A stretch of 64,000 nt of DNA, taken from the NCBI GenBank assembly GCA_020853705.1, contig JADYYK010000137.1:26575-90574 (forward strand), written 5' to 3'. Positions within the stretch are counted from its first letter, which is position 1. Each line of letters starts with the position of its first letter. Position numbers and translations under genes: made by a program. Of this stretch, positions 40,705 to 55,562 are shown in pieces. Source of the stretch: Deltaproteobacteria bacterium. Its GTDB lineage: Bacteria; Myxococcota_A; Polyangia; Haliangiales; JADYYK01. The notes beneath the pieces were generated by a model that ran no database searches, was not told the origin of the DNA, and worked only from the letters and a program-made list of their open reading frames with translations.

Positions 40705-41765
40705 TGCGGGTGGCGGCCACGGTGGGCGCGCCGCCGTCGGTGCGGCGGCGTCGGCTGCACCTGTGGGCGCTGTATGCGCGCGCCATCATGCGCGAGTTCC
40801 GTGGCTCGCTGGCGCTGCTGAGCGGCCTGATGGTGATCGGCACCGCGGTCATCGCGCTGTCGTCCTGGCAGCCGCAGCCGGGGCTGCGCCACAGCTTCGC
40901 GGCGGCGTTCGAGCTGCTCTCGGGCGAGCCGCTGCTGGGGCCGCCGCCCAACGCGGCGGTGACGGTGCTGTACGTGGTATTCCCGATCGCGGGGCTGGCG
41001 GTGGGCGCCGAGGCCCTGGTGCGACTGTCGCTGCTTCTGTTCTCGAAGCGGCACGGGCAGAAGGAGTGGGCCAAGATCATGGCGTCGACGTTGCGGGATC
41101 ATGTGGTGCTGTGCGGCCTCGGCCACCTCGGGGTGCGCGTGCTGGACAAGCTGCTGGAGCTGGGCGTCGATGTCGTGGTCATCGAGCGCGATGCCCAGAA
41201 CGGCTTCGTCGAGACCGCGCGCGCGCGCAAGATCCCGGTGCTGGAGCTCGACGCCAAGAACGAGACCGCGCTGGCCGAGGCCGGGGTGCCGCACGCGCGC
41301 GCCATCATCGTGTGCACCAACGACGTCATGACCAACCTCGAGGTCGCGGTCGACGCGCGCAAGCTGAACCCGAAGATCCGGCTGGTCACCCGCATGTTCG
41401 ATCCCGCGGTGGCGGCCAAGCTGGGCGACGCGCTGGCGCTGGACGTGGCCTTCAGCTCGTCGGCGCTGGCGGCGCCCACGGTGGCGACCGCGATCTTCGA
41501 CGCCAACGTGCTGTCGTCGTTCGAGCTCGACGGGCGCATGCACCTGGTGGCGCGCGTCGAGGCCGCCAAGGGCGGCGCGCTGGCCGGCAAGGCCATCGCC
41601 GGCCTGCAGAGCGAGCTCGAGGTCGCGGTGCTGGCGCTGGAGCGCGCCGCCGGTGGCCCCAGCTTCCGCCCTTCGCTCGACGAGAAGGTGCAGCCGGGTG
41701 ACGCCGTGGTGGTGCACGTGCGCGCCGACAAGCTGGGCCGGTTCACCAGCGCCGCCCGCGGCTGA
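40704..41765 (+). CDS. TrkA-N/TrkA-C membrane protein, ion-channel-like
   Basis: The 353-residue protein has two transmembrane segments (LALLSGLMVIGTAVIALSSW, VTVLYVVFPIAGLAVGAEAL). These are followed by a TrkA-N Rossmann domain (HVVLCGLGHLGVRVLDKLLE, VVVIERD, ARAIIVCTNDVMTNLEVAV) and a TrkA-C domain (LAGKAIAG...VQPGDAVVVHV). The layout is that of a two-TM potassium channel with an RCK domain. Between the helices there is no TVGYG-type selectivity filter (LLSGEPLLGPPPNAA), so it may not conduct K+. NAD(H) or nucleotide binding is likely from GLGHLG. It is translationally coupled to the penicillin-binding protein, suggesting a link to envelope growth, which is an inference. Confidence 0.82.
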
Positions 41766-41785
41766 GCCGCGGCCGCGCAGGGCAT

Positions 41786-41844
41786 GGCTGCGCGTCAGCC
41801 GCGCGGGGCCCCAGCCGCGCGGTGCCGGCTGCGCGTCAGCCGCG
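41786..41844. terminator. Duplicated 18-bp hairpin element between convergent genes
   Basis: GGCTGCGCGTCAGCCGCG occurs at 41786-41803 and again at 41827-41844. Each copy contains GGCTG/CAGCC as a small stem. The second copy includes the minus-strand stop codon at 41836. It probably terminates transcription in both directions. Confidence 0.5.
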
Positions 41845-42333
41845 CTGGGCGTGGCTGACGATGAGCTTGCCGACGCGACCGATGACGACCTGACGCACGT
41901 CGGTCAGGCCGGCCGACAGCAGCGCGCGGGTGTGGGTCTCGCGCGCCACCCCGGCGCGCCCGCCCAGCCAGCCCGGCAACCCGGCGGCGCCCGCCAGGGC
42001 GCTGACCAGGATCAGCCGACGCCCCGGCGCCAGCGCGGCCACCAGCGTCGCCAGCTCGGCGGGCGGCTCGGCGGCGATGATGCCGTCGAGGCCCCCGGCG
42101 GCCACCGGCAGCCCGTGCGCCCGCAGCACCAGCAGCGCGGGCGGCGCGGCGCCCCGCGCCGGCTTGAGCACCTTCCTGAGCTGGCGCGGGGCGGCGCCGG
42201 CCTGGGTCGCCAGCACCCGCGCGCCGCGAGCGGCCAGCGCGCGCGCCAGGGCGAGATCGCCCAGCACCGCCAGGCGCGGCGTCGCCGGGCACAGCGCCAT
42301 CAGGACCTCGTCGAGCTCGGCGGGGCCGCTCAT
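41836..42333 (-). CDS. Uncharacterised protein, methyltransferase-like fold possible
   Basis: The 165-residue protein shows alternating strands and helices: PRLAVLGDLALARALAARGA, PALLVLRAHGLPVAAGGLDG, PGRRLILVSALAG, and a final DVRQVVIGRVGKLIVSHAQ. The order resembles the late strands of a Rossmann-type SAM methyltransferase, but the glycine-rich SAM motif is not clear. I would not assign activity. Its ATG is 1 nt after the stop of the 3D-domain gene (TGACATG), so the two are co-translated. Confidence 0.65.
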   Translation of the reverse strand: MSGPAELDEVLMALCPATPRLAVLGDLALARALAARGARVLATQAGAAPRQLRKVLKPARGAAPPALLVLRAHGLPVAAGGLDGIIAAEPPAELATLVAALAPGRRLILVSALAGAAGLPGWLGGRAGVARETHTRALLSAGLTDVRQVVIGRVGKLIVSHAQRG

Positions 42334-42334
42334 G

Positions 42335-43132
42335 TCAGCGCGTGGGCGGCGGGATGCGCAGGTAGCGACACTTGGGCTCTTCGAGGTGCGGGGTGACGCG
42401 TAGACGCCACCACAGGTTGTCGGCGATGAAGCGGAAGTTCTGGTAGCTGACCACGAAGAAGTCGATCTTCTGGTGCTTGATGGCGCCGCCCTGGTCGTCG
42501 GCGCGCAGGCAGCCGTCGTGGCGGGTGCCGTCGGGTAGCAGCACGCCGTCGAGCTCGGGCAGGTACACGGTGTCGCCGATGGGGATGTAGCGCGGGTCGA
42601 CCGCGATGGACCGGAACGGCACCAGCGAGCGGTTCTGCACGCCCTTGCCCATCGGGTAGCGCTCGGCGTCGAGCAGCGTGAAGCAGGTGCCGAGGCCCCA
42701 CTTGCAGCGACCGTCATAGTTGATGACGCGGCCGTCGGACAGGATCCCCGAGCCCTCCATGGCCAGCTCGTCGAGGAACGACATCGGGTAGGTGCCGATG
42801 TACAGGCCGTTGGCGGTGTAGATGTCGGTGTCGGGCGGGTCGATGCGGTGCGGCTCCTCGAAGGCCAGCCAGTAGAACGACAGCCGGTAGCCCTCGTCGG
42901 CGCCGATGGGGAAGCCGCAGCACTCCTTGACCTTGGACGACGGCTCGACCTTGCCGGTGGGCAGGCCGGGCTCGCGGCCAGCCTCGCCAGGTGCCCGGCG
43001 TGCGGCGGCCGTCGGGGTCGCGGGCGGCGCCGGGACATCGGGGGCGGCGGCCGGGGCGCCTGGCCGCAAGGACAGGTACGCCGACGCGACGGCGACGAGT
43101 GCGAGCGATCTGCCGAGACGCGGTGACACCAT
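42335..43132 (-). CDS. 3D-domain (MltA C-terminal-like) secreted protein
   Basis: The 265-residue protein has an N-terminal hydrophobic segment (LGRSLALVAVASAYLSL), then an Ala/Pro-rich linker and a catalytic-type 3D domain: SIAVDPRYIPIGDTVYLPE, GCLRADDQGGAIK, KIDFFVVS. Three conserved aspartates (in VDP, RADD and IDFF) match the 3D motif of MltA-type lytic transglycosylases and resuscitation-related Gram-positive proteins. The complete beta-barrel of MltA is not evident, so activity is uncertain. It probably acts on peptidoglycan in the periplasm. Two extra cysteine pairs (ECCGFP, CKWG/TCF) may form disulfides. The start is ATG at 43132 or GTG at 43129. Confidence 0.82.
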   Translation of the reverse strand: MVSPRLGRSLALVAVASAYLSLRPGAPAAAPDVPAPPATPTAAARRAPGEAGREPGLPTGKVEPSSKVKECCGFPIGADEGYRLSFYWLAFEEPHRIDPPDTDIYTANGLYIGTYPMSFLDELAMEGSGILSDGRVINYDGRCKWGLGTCFTLLDAERYPMGKGVQNRSLVPFRSIAVDPRYIPIGDTVYLPELDGVLLPDGTRHDGCLRADDQGGAIKHQKIDFFVVSYQNFRFIADNLWWRLRVTPHLEEPKCRYLRIPPPTR

Positions 43133-43136
43133 GATG

Positions 43137-43142
43137 ATGATA
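43137..43142 (-). promoter_or_regulatory. Start-proximal -10-like hexamer TATCAT
   Basis: TATCAT on the minus strand ends 4 nt before the ATG and 7 nt before the adjacent in-frame GTG. By analogy with 32631-32636, the GTG may be the true leaderless start. Confidence 0.4.
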
Positions 43143-43192
43143 GCGCGTCCGAGGCCAGTTCAGTAGTTACCCGGGCGGCTGGAGGGGCCCGG

Positions 43193-45358
<2,166 letters not shown>

Positions 45359-45371
45359 GCCCCCGCTCGGG

Positions 45372-45779
45372 TCAGCTGCGCGGCAGCTCGGAGCGCGGCG
45401 TGGTGCCGGCCTCGCGCGCCACCACCTCGAGCGTCGCCGGCTCGGCGCGCGCCGCCTCGGCCTGGGCACGCCGCGAGGCCTGCGCCTCGCCTGCGGCCTC
45501 GACCCGCTGGCGCAGCTCCTTGCCCACCTTGAACACCGGCAGGCGCTTGGGCTTCACGTGCACTGGCTCGCCGGTGCGCGGGTTGCGCCCGTCATACGCC
45601 GGATAGTCGCGCACGCTGAAGGTGCCGAAGCCGCGCAGCTCGACGCCCTCGCCGCGCGCCAGCGCGTCGGACAGCGCATCGAAGATGCGGTTGACGACCT
45701 GCTCGGCCCGACCGCGCGGCACGTGAGCGCTGGCCGCCACCGCGTCGATCAGCTCGGACTTGGTCTTGCTGGGCTGCAT
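45372..45779 (-). CDS. HU/IHF-family DNA-binding protein with C-terminal extension
   Basis: The 135-residue protein starts MQPSKTKSELIDAVAASAHV, 9 nt after a strong GGAGG. The HU fold is complete: GFGTFSVRDYPAYDGRNPRT, GEPVHVKPKRLPVFKVGKEL. This includes the DNA-intercalating Pro in the RNPRTGE arm. It is longer than HU (about 90 residues) by an Ala/Glu/Arg-rich tail (RVEAAGEAQASRRAQAEAAR...). It is a nucleoid protein. A canonical TTGATC-18-TACCAT promoter precedes it. Confidence 0.95.
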   Translation of the reverse strand: MQPSKTKSELIDAVAASAHVPRGRAEQVVNRIFDALSDALARGEGVELRGFGTFSVRDYPAYDGRNPRTGEPVHVKPKRLPVFKVGKELRQRVEAAGEAQASRRAQAEAARAEPATLEVVAREAGTTPRSELPRS

Positions 45780-45824
45780 CGTGACCTCCAATGCCCGCGT
45801 CCGGGTGCACCGCTTCCCGGGGCG

Positions 45825-45854
45825 ATGGTAACGGGGCGCCGCGTCTCCGATCAA
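45825..45854 (-). promoter_or_regulatory. Sigma-70 promoter TTGATC-18-TACCAT for the HU-family gene
   Basis: The -35 TTGATC (45854-45849) and -10 TACCAT (45830-45825) are separated by 18 nt. The predicted leader is about 40 nt and contains a GGAGG ribosome-binding site. This is a conventional promoter, in contrast to the -35-less start-proximal boxes. Confidence 0.65.
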
Positions 45855-46459
45855 GGCTCGTGGTCGAACAGCGCGTGCTTGACATCCGCGACCGAGACGC
45901 CGTGGCGGCGCGCCACCTCGACGAAGGCCAGCTCGGCGACATGTCCGCCCGGCGGGGCCAGCACCTCGGGCAGGAGCTCGACCCCGACCCAGCCCGGGTG
46001 CAGGGCACGCCAGGCGGTGAAGGCGTCGACCAGCGCGGGCGTCACCACGCGGGCGCTCGCGGCGCCCTCGGCGCGCTTGCCGTGCCCGGCCAGCCAGCGC
46101 TTGACCGCGAGCACGTCACGCAGCAGCGGGTGCAGCGCCGCGCCATGGCGCAGCCAACCTGGCGCCGCCGCCAGCAGCGCGGCCACCGCGGCCTCGTCGG
46201 GCGCGGCCGCCGCGGTCACGAGCAGCGCGTCGACCTCGGCCTGGCGGGCCGCGATGGCGCCGGCGGGGGCCTCGTCCCACTCGCGCAGCGCGGCGGGGAA
46301 ACGGCTCGCGATGGCGCGCATGGCGTCGCGGCGCACCAAGGTTCGCCCGGGCTGTCCAGCGCCCAGGGTGGCCAGCGCCTCGTACTTGTCGGCCAGCTCG
46401 GCCAGCAGCGCGCCTGCGGCCCCTCGCCCTCGCACGCGTGCCCTGGGCCCTGCGACCAT
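45851..46459 (-). CDS. Hypothetical helical protein
   Basis: The 202-residue protein is Ala/Arg-rich and predicted mostly helical: LLAELADKYEALATLGAG, REWDEAPAGAIAARQAEVDA, ALHPLLRDVLAVKRWLAGHG. It ends AELAFVEVARRHGVSVADVK, which looks like a helix-turn-helix-like or adaptor helix pair but gives no family. There is no signal peptide or membrane segment. TAGCCT ends 6 nt before the ATG. I do not recognise it. Confidence 0.75.
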   Translation of the reverse strand: MVAGPRARVRGRGAAGALLAELADKYEALATLGAGQPGRTLVRRDAMRAIASRFPAALREWDEAPAGAIAARQAEVDALLVTAAAAPDEAAVAALLAAAPGWLRHGAALHPLLRDVLAVKRWLAGHGKRAEGAASARVVTPALVDAFTAWRALHPGWVGVELLPEVLAPPGGHVAELAFVEVARRHGVSVADVKHALFDHEP

Positions 46460-46465
46460 GTTCTG

Positions 46466-46471
46466 AGGCTA
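46466..46471 (-). promoter_or_regulatory. Start-proximal -10-like hexamer TAGCCT
   Basis: TAGCCT on the minus strand ends 6 nt before the ATG at 46459. No ribosome-binding site fits in the remaining space. Confidence 0.45.
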
Positions 46472-46524
46472 GTCCAGGTTGCGGCAAAATTGCATCTAGA
46501 TCCGGCTATTTGCGCGTGATGCGA

Positions 46525-46554
46525 TTGACGATCTGGAGACCCGGGGGCTAACCT
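46525..46554 (+). promoter_or_regulatory. Sigma-70 promoter TTGACG-18-TAACCT
   Basis: TTGACG (46525-46530) and TAACCT (46549-46554) are spaced 18 nt apart, upstream of the HEAT-repeat gene. The leader is about 20 nt. This is a conventional promoter. Confidence 0.6.
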
Positions 46555-46583
46555 CGAAGAAAGCGGTTTCAGGTCCCCACCGA

Positions 46584-47408
46584 GTGCTCAAACGCCACCC
46601 ATCGCGCCGGATCCTGGTCATCGGCGTACTCGCGCTGCTGGGTCACCAGGCGCGTGCCGACTCGGTCACCGATCTGGCCGACACCATGTTGAAGGGCAGG
46701 CCGGCCCGCACCCGGCTGATCGCCGCCATCGCGCTGGCGCGCACCGGCGACGCCCGTGCCCTGCGCCCCTTCATCGGCGCGCTGGGTGACGAGGACAAGA
46801 CCGTGCGAGGCGTGGCCGCGACGGCGCTCGGCAACCTGGGCGACGCCCGCGCCATCAGCGCCCTGGAGCGCGCCCAGGCCGACATCGATCCCTTCGTGCG
46901 CGACAAGGCGTCGGAGGCGCTGGCCAAGCTGCGCGCCCAGACCGCGCGCCCGCGCGAGGCGGTGCCCAAGGAGACGCCCCGCATCGCGGTGCAGAAGAAG
47001 ACCTACGTGACGGTGAAGTCGACCTTCAACAAGGCGCCGTCGGGCGGCAAGGTGCTGGCCGGCAAGCTCAAGGAGTTCATCGAGCACGAGCTCGGCGCCA
47101 GCGAGGCGGTGTCGATGGACATGGCCGCGCGGGGCAGCGCCGGGGGCTTCATGATCGATGGCGCCATCACCGAGATCTCGAAGAAGACGTCGACCCTGTT
47201 CGTGGAGGTCACCTGCAGCGTCAAGCTGATGGTGGGCACCTACCCCGAGGGTCGCGTGGTGACCATGGTGACCGGCGGCGCCACTGTGCAGACGCCCAAG
47301 CGGGCCTGGCGCGCGACCATGGAGAAGGATGCCCAGCTGGATGCCCTGGCCTCCGCGGTCAAGGGCGCCAACCAGAGCCTGGTCGGGTTCCTGGCCAAGC
47401 AGAAGTAG
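46584..47408 (+). CDS. Secreted HEAT-repeat protein
   Basis: The 274-residue protein starts at GTG. A signal peptide (RRILVIGVLALLGHQARADS, cleavage likely after ARA) directs it to the periplasm. Residues about 30-120 contain HEAT repeats: RTRLIAAIALARTGDARALR, PFIGALGDEDKTVRGVAATA and FVRDKASEALAKL. The C-terminal half (KKTYVTVKSTFNKAPSGGK, VEVTCSVKLMVGTYPEGRVV) resembles small beta domains of secreted myxobacterial proteins, and I do not recognise it. HEAT repeats suggest protein binding. Confidence 0.82.
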   Translation: MLKRHPSRRILVIGVLALLGHQARADSVTDLADTMLKGRPARTRLIAAIALARTGDARALRPFIGALGDEDKTVRGVAATALGNLGDARAISALERAQADIDPFVRDKASEALAKLRAQTARPREAVPKETPRIAVQKKTYVTVKSTFNKAPSGGKVLAGKLKEFIEHELGASEAVSMDMAARGSAGGFMIDGAITEISKKTSTLFVEVTCSVKLMVGTYPEGRVVTMVTGGATVQTPKRAWRATMEKDAQLDALASAVKGANQSLVGFLAKQK

Positions 47409-47444
47409 CGCTGCCGCCGGCCCGGGGCCGCGGCGGGCGAGCCG

Positions 47445-47900
47445 TCAGCCCTGGACGTGCAGGCCGAGGTCGGCCAGGGCGGCGCGCTCGGCGCGGCGCT
47501 CGCGCACGCGGACGACCGACTGCACCCCGACCGGGACGGCGCACAGCACGATCCCCAGCACGGGCAGGATCCCGGTGGCACCAAGGACCAGGCCGCAGAC
47601 GAAGACCGAGCCGGTGATCAGGGTGGCCGGTGCGGTGCTGCGTGCGGGGGCTGGCGCGGGTGGCGCGGCCTGCAGGCGGATCCGCCGCGACGGGTCGGCG
47701 GCCGCGGGGTTGCCGGGGCTGGGCGCGGCGGGGGCTACGGGAGCGCGTCGGGCGGGCTCGGCGGCCGGCACGGCGCAGCGCGGGCAGGCCTGGTGAGACG
47801 CATGAGCTTCACAGCAGGTGGAGCAGATGGTCCAGGCGGCGAGTCGCATGGCGGTTTCTACGTGCGACGTCGGCTTTTGTTCCGCGCTGACTGCGTTCAT
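47445..47900 (-). CDS. Zinc-ribbon membrane protein
   Basis: The 151-residue protein (ATG at 47900; ATG at 47849 giving MRLAAWTICSTC is a strong alternative) has a four-cysteine knuckle, CSTC and CPRC, typical of short zinc ribbons. A Pro/Ala-rich linker leads to two hydrophobic segments (TLITGSVFVCGLVLGATG, ILPVLGIVLCAVPVGV) and a basic tail. Zinc ribbon plus membrane helices is common in small bacterial proteins of unknown role. It is divergent from the AddB-like gene with 29 bp between start codons. Confidence 0.7.
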   Translation of the reverse strand: MNAVSAEQKPTSHVETAMRLAAWTICSTCCEAHASHQACPRCAVPAAEPARRAPVAPAAPSPGNPAAADPSRRIRLQAAPPAPAPARSTAPATLITGSVFVCGLVLGATGILPVLGIVLCAVPVGVQSVVRVRERRAERAALADLGLHVQG

Positions 47901-47912
47901 GTCAGAGCAACG

Positions 47913-47921
47913 TGCTAGCTT
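47913..47921 (+). promoter_or_regulatory. Extended -10-like TGCTAGCTT for the AddB-like gene
   Basis: TGC-TAGCTT ends 8 nt before the ATG at 47930. GAGG lies 2 nt before the ATG, too close for a good ribosome-binding site. It sits within a 29-bp divergent gap. Confidence 0.5.
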
Positions 47922-47929
47922 GGCGAGGT

Positions 47930-51768
<3,839 letters not shown>

Positions 51769-51772
<4 letters not shown>

Positions 51773-54700
51773 CGCCGGGCCAGATCATCGCGGCCTTCGC
51801 GGGCGACCTGGTGGTGGCGGCCGGCGCCGGCACTGGCAAGACCCACGCGCTGACCGATCTGTATCTGCGCTTGCTCGCGGGGGTGACCCAGCTCGGGCGG
51901 GTGGCGCCGGCACGGATCTGCGCGCTGACCTTCACCGACAAGGCGGCGGGCGAGATGCGCACCCGGCTCGGCGCGCGCATCGCGGACGCCATGGCGGGCA
52001 ACGATCACGCGCTGCTGGCGGCCTACCGCGAGGCGGGCGCGCCGCCGCTGTCGGCGCTGGAGTGGGAGCAGCGGCTGCACGAGCTGGGGTCGGCGCCGAT
52101 CTCGACGTTCCACGCCTTCGCCGCCACCGTGGTGCGCGCCGCCGCGGCCGAGCTGGGCGTCGATCCGGCGTTCCAGCTGATCGACGAGCGCGCCGCCGGC
52201 AGCCTGATCGGCGAGGTCATCGAGGCCGCCTTGCCCCGCGCGCTGGAGCGCAGCGAGCTTACCCACCTCATCGGTGAGCTGGAGCTGGAGCGGGCGCGCG
52301 GTGGCGGCCTCCTGGCCTCGCTGCAGCAGCTGGTCGGTCAGCTGGCGGAGCAGGATCTGGAGCGCCCGGCGCTGGCGATCGACGCCGGCGCCGCGCGCGC
52401 GGCGCTGCTGGCCGCGATGGCGGAGGTGCGCGCCACCGTCACCACCATGCTGGCGGAGACCGCGCGCTCCCTGAAGCCCGCGGACCGCGAGCGCCGCGAG
52501 GCGGCCCAGCGCGGCCTGGCGGGGCTGACCCGGTTCGAGCGCAGCCTGGGCATCGGCCTGGACCTGGCGCAGGACCCCGCGGCGGCTGTGGTCGCCGACA
52601 GCAGTGACCGGCTGGCGCGGGCGGCGACCGAGCTGGCGACGACCCACGTGGACCTCAAGACCGCGGGGTTCAAGGCGCGCGACGGCTGGTCGGCGGTGCG
52701 CAACGCCAACGAGAAGCTGCACGCGGCGTGGGGCGACGTGGCGTCGGGGCCCCAGCTGGCGGCGCTGGCGCAGCTGGTGGGCGAGGTGCGCCGGAGCTAC
52801 CAGGTGGCCAAGGCGACCCGCGGGGTGCTCGACTTCGCCGACCTGATGAACGGGCTGTCGCGGCTGGCGCAGGGCCCCGGACGCGAGGCGCTGGCGCGCG
52901 GCTTCGACGCCGTGCTGGTCGACGAGTACCAGGACTCCAGCCGGATCCAGGGCGCGCTGATCGATGCCCTGACCAGCGCGGGCGCGCGGCGCTTCCTGGT
53001 CGGGGACCGCAAGCAATCGATCTACGACTTTCGCGGCGCCGATGTCGGGGTCTTCACGGCGGCCGAGCGCGCCGTCGTCGCAAGCGGCGGGCAGCGCGTG
53101 GTGCTGCGCGAGAACCGGCGCTCGCGGCCGGGGCTGCTGGCCTTCGTGCGCGCGCTGTTCCAGCCCGCGATGCAGCGCGCCGAGCATGACTTCGATGTGC
53201 GCTACGGCGCCGATGACGAGCTGACGGCGCACCGCGCGGCCGGGGTCGGGCCGGCGGTCGAGCTGCTCGAGCCCACCCTGGGCGAGGACGACCTGACCTC
53301 GCCGGAGCGGCGCCGGTGCGAGGCGCGGGCGGTGGCACGACGGATCGCGGCGCTGGTGGCACCCGCGCCCGCGCCGACCCGGGGGGCGTCGCCGACGGCG
53401 GCGCCGGGCGGCGTCATGATCGAGCCGCGCGGCGGCGGGCCGGAGCGGCCGGCGCGCTACGGCGACATCGCGCTGCTGCTGGCGCGCTTCAGCCACCTCG
53501 ACGTCTACCTGGCCGAGCTGCGCCGGCTGCAGATCCCCTATTACGTGGTCAAGGGGCGCGGCTTCTTCGAGGCCCAGGAGGTGCGCGATCTCGCGGCCGC
53601 GCTGGCGGTGCTGGTGGATCCCGATGACACCATGGCGCTGCTCACGGTGCTGCGCTCGCCGCTGGTGGCGCTGTCGGACGTCTCGCTGGTGCAGCTGGCG
53701 GCGGGGCGACCGCTCAGGCTGGAGGCGGTGCGCCAGGCCGCGCTGACGGGCACCCCGGCGCTGCCGGAAGCGGAGGCGCGGCGTCTCGGGCGCTGGGTCA
53801 CCGTGCATGACGAGCTGGTGGGGGCGCTGGACCGCCTGGGGCCGGGCGGGGCGCTGCGCGCGCTGATCGCGGCGCTGGATCTGGAGGCCGTCCTGGCGGC
53901 CGGCTTTCATGGTGAGCAGCGGCTGGCCAACCTGGCGCGGCTGCTCGACCTGGCGGATGCCGCGGGGCCGGGCGCGGGCGGGGCGCGGCGCTTCGTGCGC
54001 GAGCTCGACGCCGACGTCGAGGCCCAGGCGGTGGCGCCGGCGGCGCAGGTGCTGGCCGAGGGCGACGACGTGGTGCGCGTGATGACGGTGCACCAGTCCA
54101 AGGGGCTGGAGTTCGGCGTGGTGTTCGTGCCCGACTGCGCGGCGCAGTCACCGAGTTTCGGCAATGACGTGGCCTATGACCGCGATCTCGGCCTGGCGCT
54201 GCGCACGCGCCTGGGCTGGGAGTCGGCGAGCTGGACGGCGGTCAGCAAGCGGCTGCAGCGCCGCGAGGCCGCGCAGTCGCTGCGGCTGTTCTATGTCGCG
54301 ACCACGCGTGCGCGCGAGCTGCTGGTGCTGTCGGGGGCCAAGCGCAGGCACAAGACGGCGTGCTGGCGCCTGCTGCTCGACGACATGATGAAGGGCCCCG
54401 ACCGGGAGCTGGTCAAGATCGTCAACGAGGACGAGCTGCCGCCCGGGCTGCCGGCGCGCGAGGCGAGCGCGGCGGAGCAGCTGCCCGAGCTCGAGACCGG
54501 GGCGCCGCTGGCGGGTGACAGCGCGCTGCTGGGGCGCGACCTGGCCGACGTGGCGGAGGCGCGTGCCGCGGTGGCGCGCGCGCTGGCGCCGCGGCCGAGG
54601 CCGGCGACGCTGGTGACCTCGGTGACCGCGCTGGCCGACTTCCAGCGCTGCGCACGGCGCTACCAGTACCGGCCCGAGCTCGGGCTGGAGGAGCATCCCC

Positions 54701-55467
54701 GCCCCGAGGACGCCGGCGCCGACGCTGACGAGCTGAGCGGCGAGGACGTGGCGGGCTGGGGTGACGCCGATCCCGATGCCGCACGCGGCGGGCACGGGGC
54801 GATCGCGCGCGCGGGCTGGCCCCCCGAGGGGCTGGGGGCGCGGGGCCGGGGCGCGCTGGCGCACCGCGTGCTGGAGCTGTGTGATCTCGAGCTGGCGGCG
54901 CGGGCGCCCGAGGCCGCGGTGGACGCGGCGCTGGAGCAGGCCGGTGCTGAGCGCGCCAGCGCGGAGGAGCTCGCGCGCGTGCGCGCCGACGTGCTGCGCT
55001 GGCTGGGCAGCGCGGGGGCACGCAAGCTCCTGCTGGCGCGGCCGGCGGCGGTGCGGCGCGAGGAGCCGTTCGCGCTGGTGGTGGGCGACACGCCGCGGGT
55101 GCTGCTCAAGGGGCAGATCGACGTGCTGGTCGATGACAGCGAGGCGGTGGTGCTGGACTACAAGCACTCGCGCAGCCGCAGCGGGCGCGACCATGGCTTC
55201 CAGCTGCTGGCCTACGCGCTGGCGGCGCAGCAGCTGCTGGGCAAGCAGCGCGTGCGCGTCGGGCTGTGCTGGCTGGGCGATGGCGATCCGACGCCGGCGC
55301 TGAGCGCGCCGAGCGAGGCCAACCTGGAGGACTTCCGGGTCGAGCTGGCGACCCTGGGTGGGGCGCTGGCGGACGCACGCGCGCGCGACAGGTTCGCGGG
55401 CGTCGAGCGGCCCAGGTGCGAGGCGCTGAAGTGCGGCTACGTCGGCAGGTGCTGGCCGGGGGGGTGA
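51769..55467 (+). CDS. AddA-like UvrD/RecB helicase-nuclease
   Basis: The 1232-residue protein is a superfamily 1A helicase plus nuclease. Motif I is AAGAGTGKTHALT (K24), Ia is CALTFTDKAAGEMR, II is VLVDEYQDSSRIQ, III is GDRKQSIYDFRGAD, V is VMTVHQSKGLEFGVVFVPD and VI is LRLFYVATTRARELLVLSG. The C-terminal RecB-type nuclease has LLKGQIDVLVDDSEAVVLDYK followed by QLLAYALAAQQL. All helicase motifs are intact. The start is GTG overlapping the addB-like stop. With its partner it forms an AddAB-type complex for double-strand break resection; both subunits carry nuclease motifs. Confidence 0.95.
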
Positions 55468-55469
55468 GC

Positions 55470-55562
55470 GACCGGAGCGGACACGGACAACGTCAAGTAG
55501 CCCTGCGGGCTACTTGACCGGAGCGGAGACGGACAACGTCAAGTAGCCCTGCGGGCTACTTG
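55470..55562. terminator. Tandem 46-bp repeats, each with a 10-bp hairpin, between convergent genes
   Basis: A 46-bp unit starting GACCGGAGCGGACACGGACA occurs at 55470 and 55516 with one mismatch. Each ends in a perfect hairpin, CAAGTAGCCC-TGC-GGGCTACTTG (55494-55516 and 55540-55562). The second hairpin contains the TAG stop of the minus-strand gene. No T-run is present. It probably ends transcription or protects 3' ends in both directions. Confidence 0.75.
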
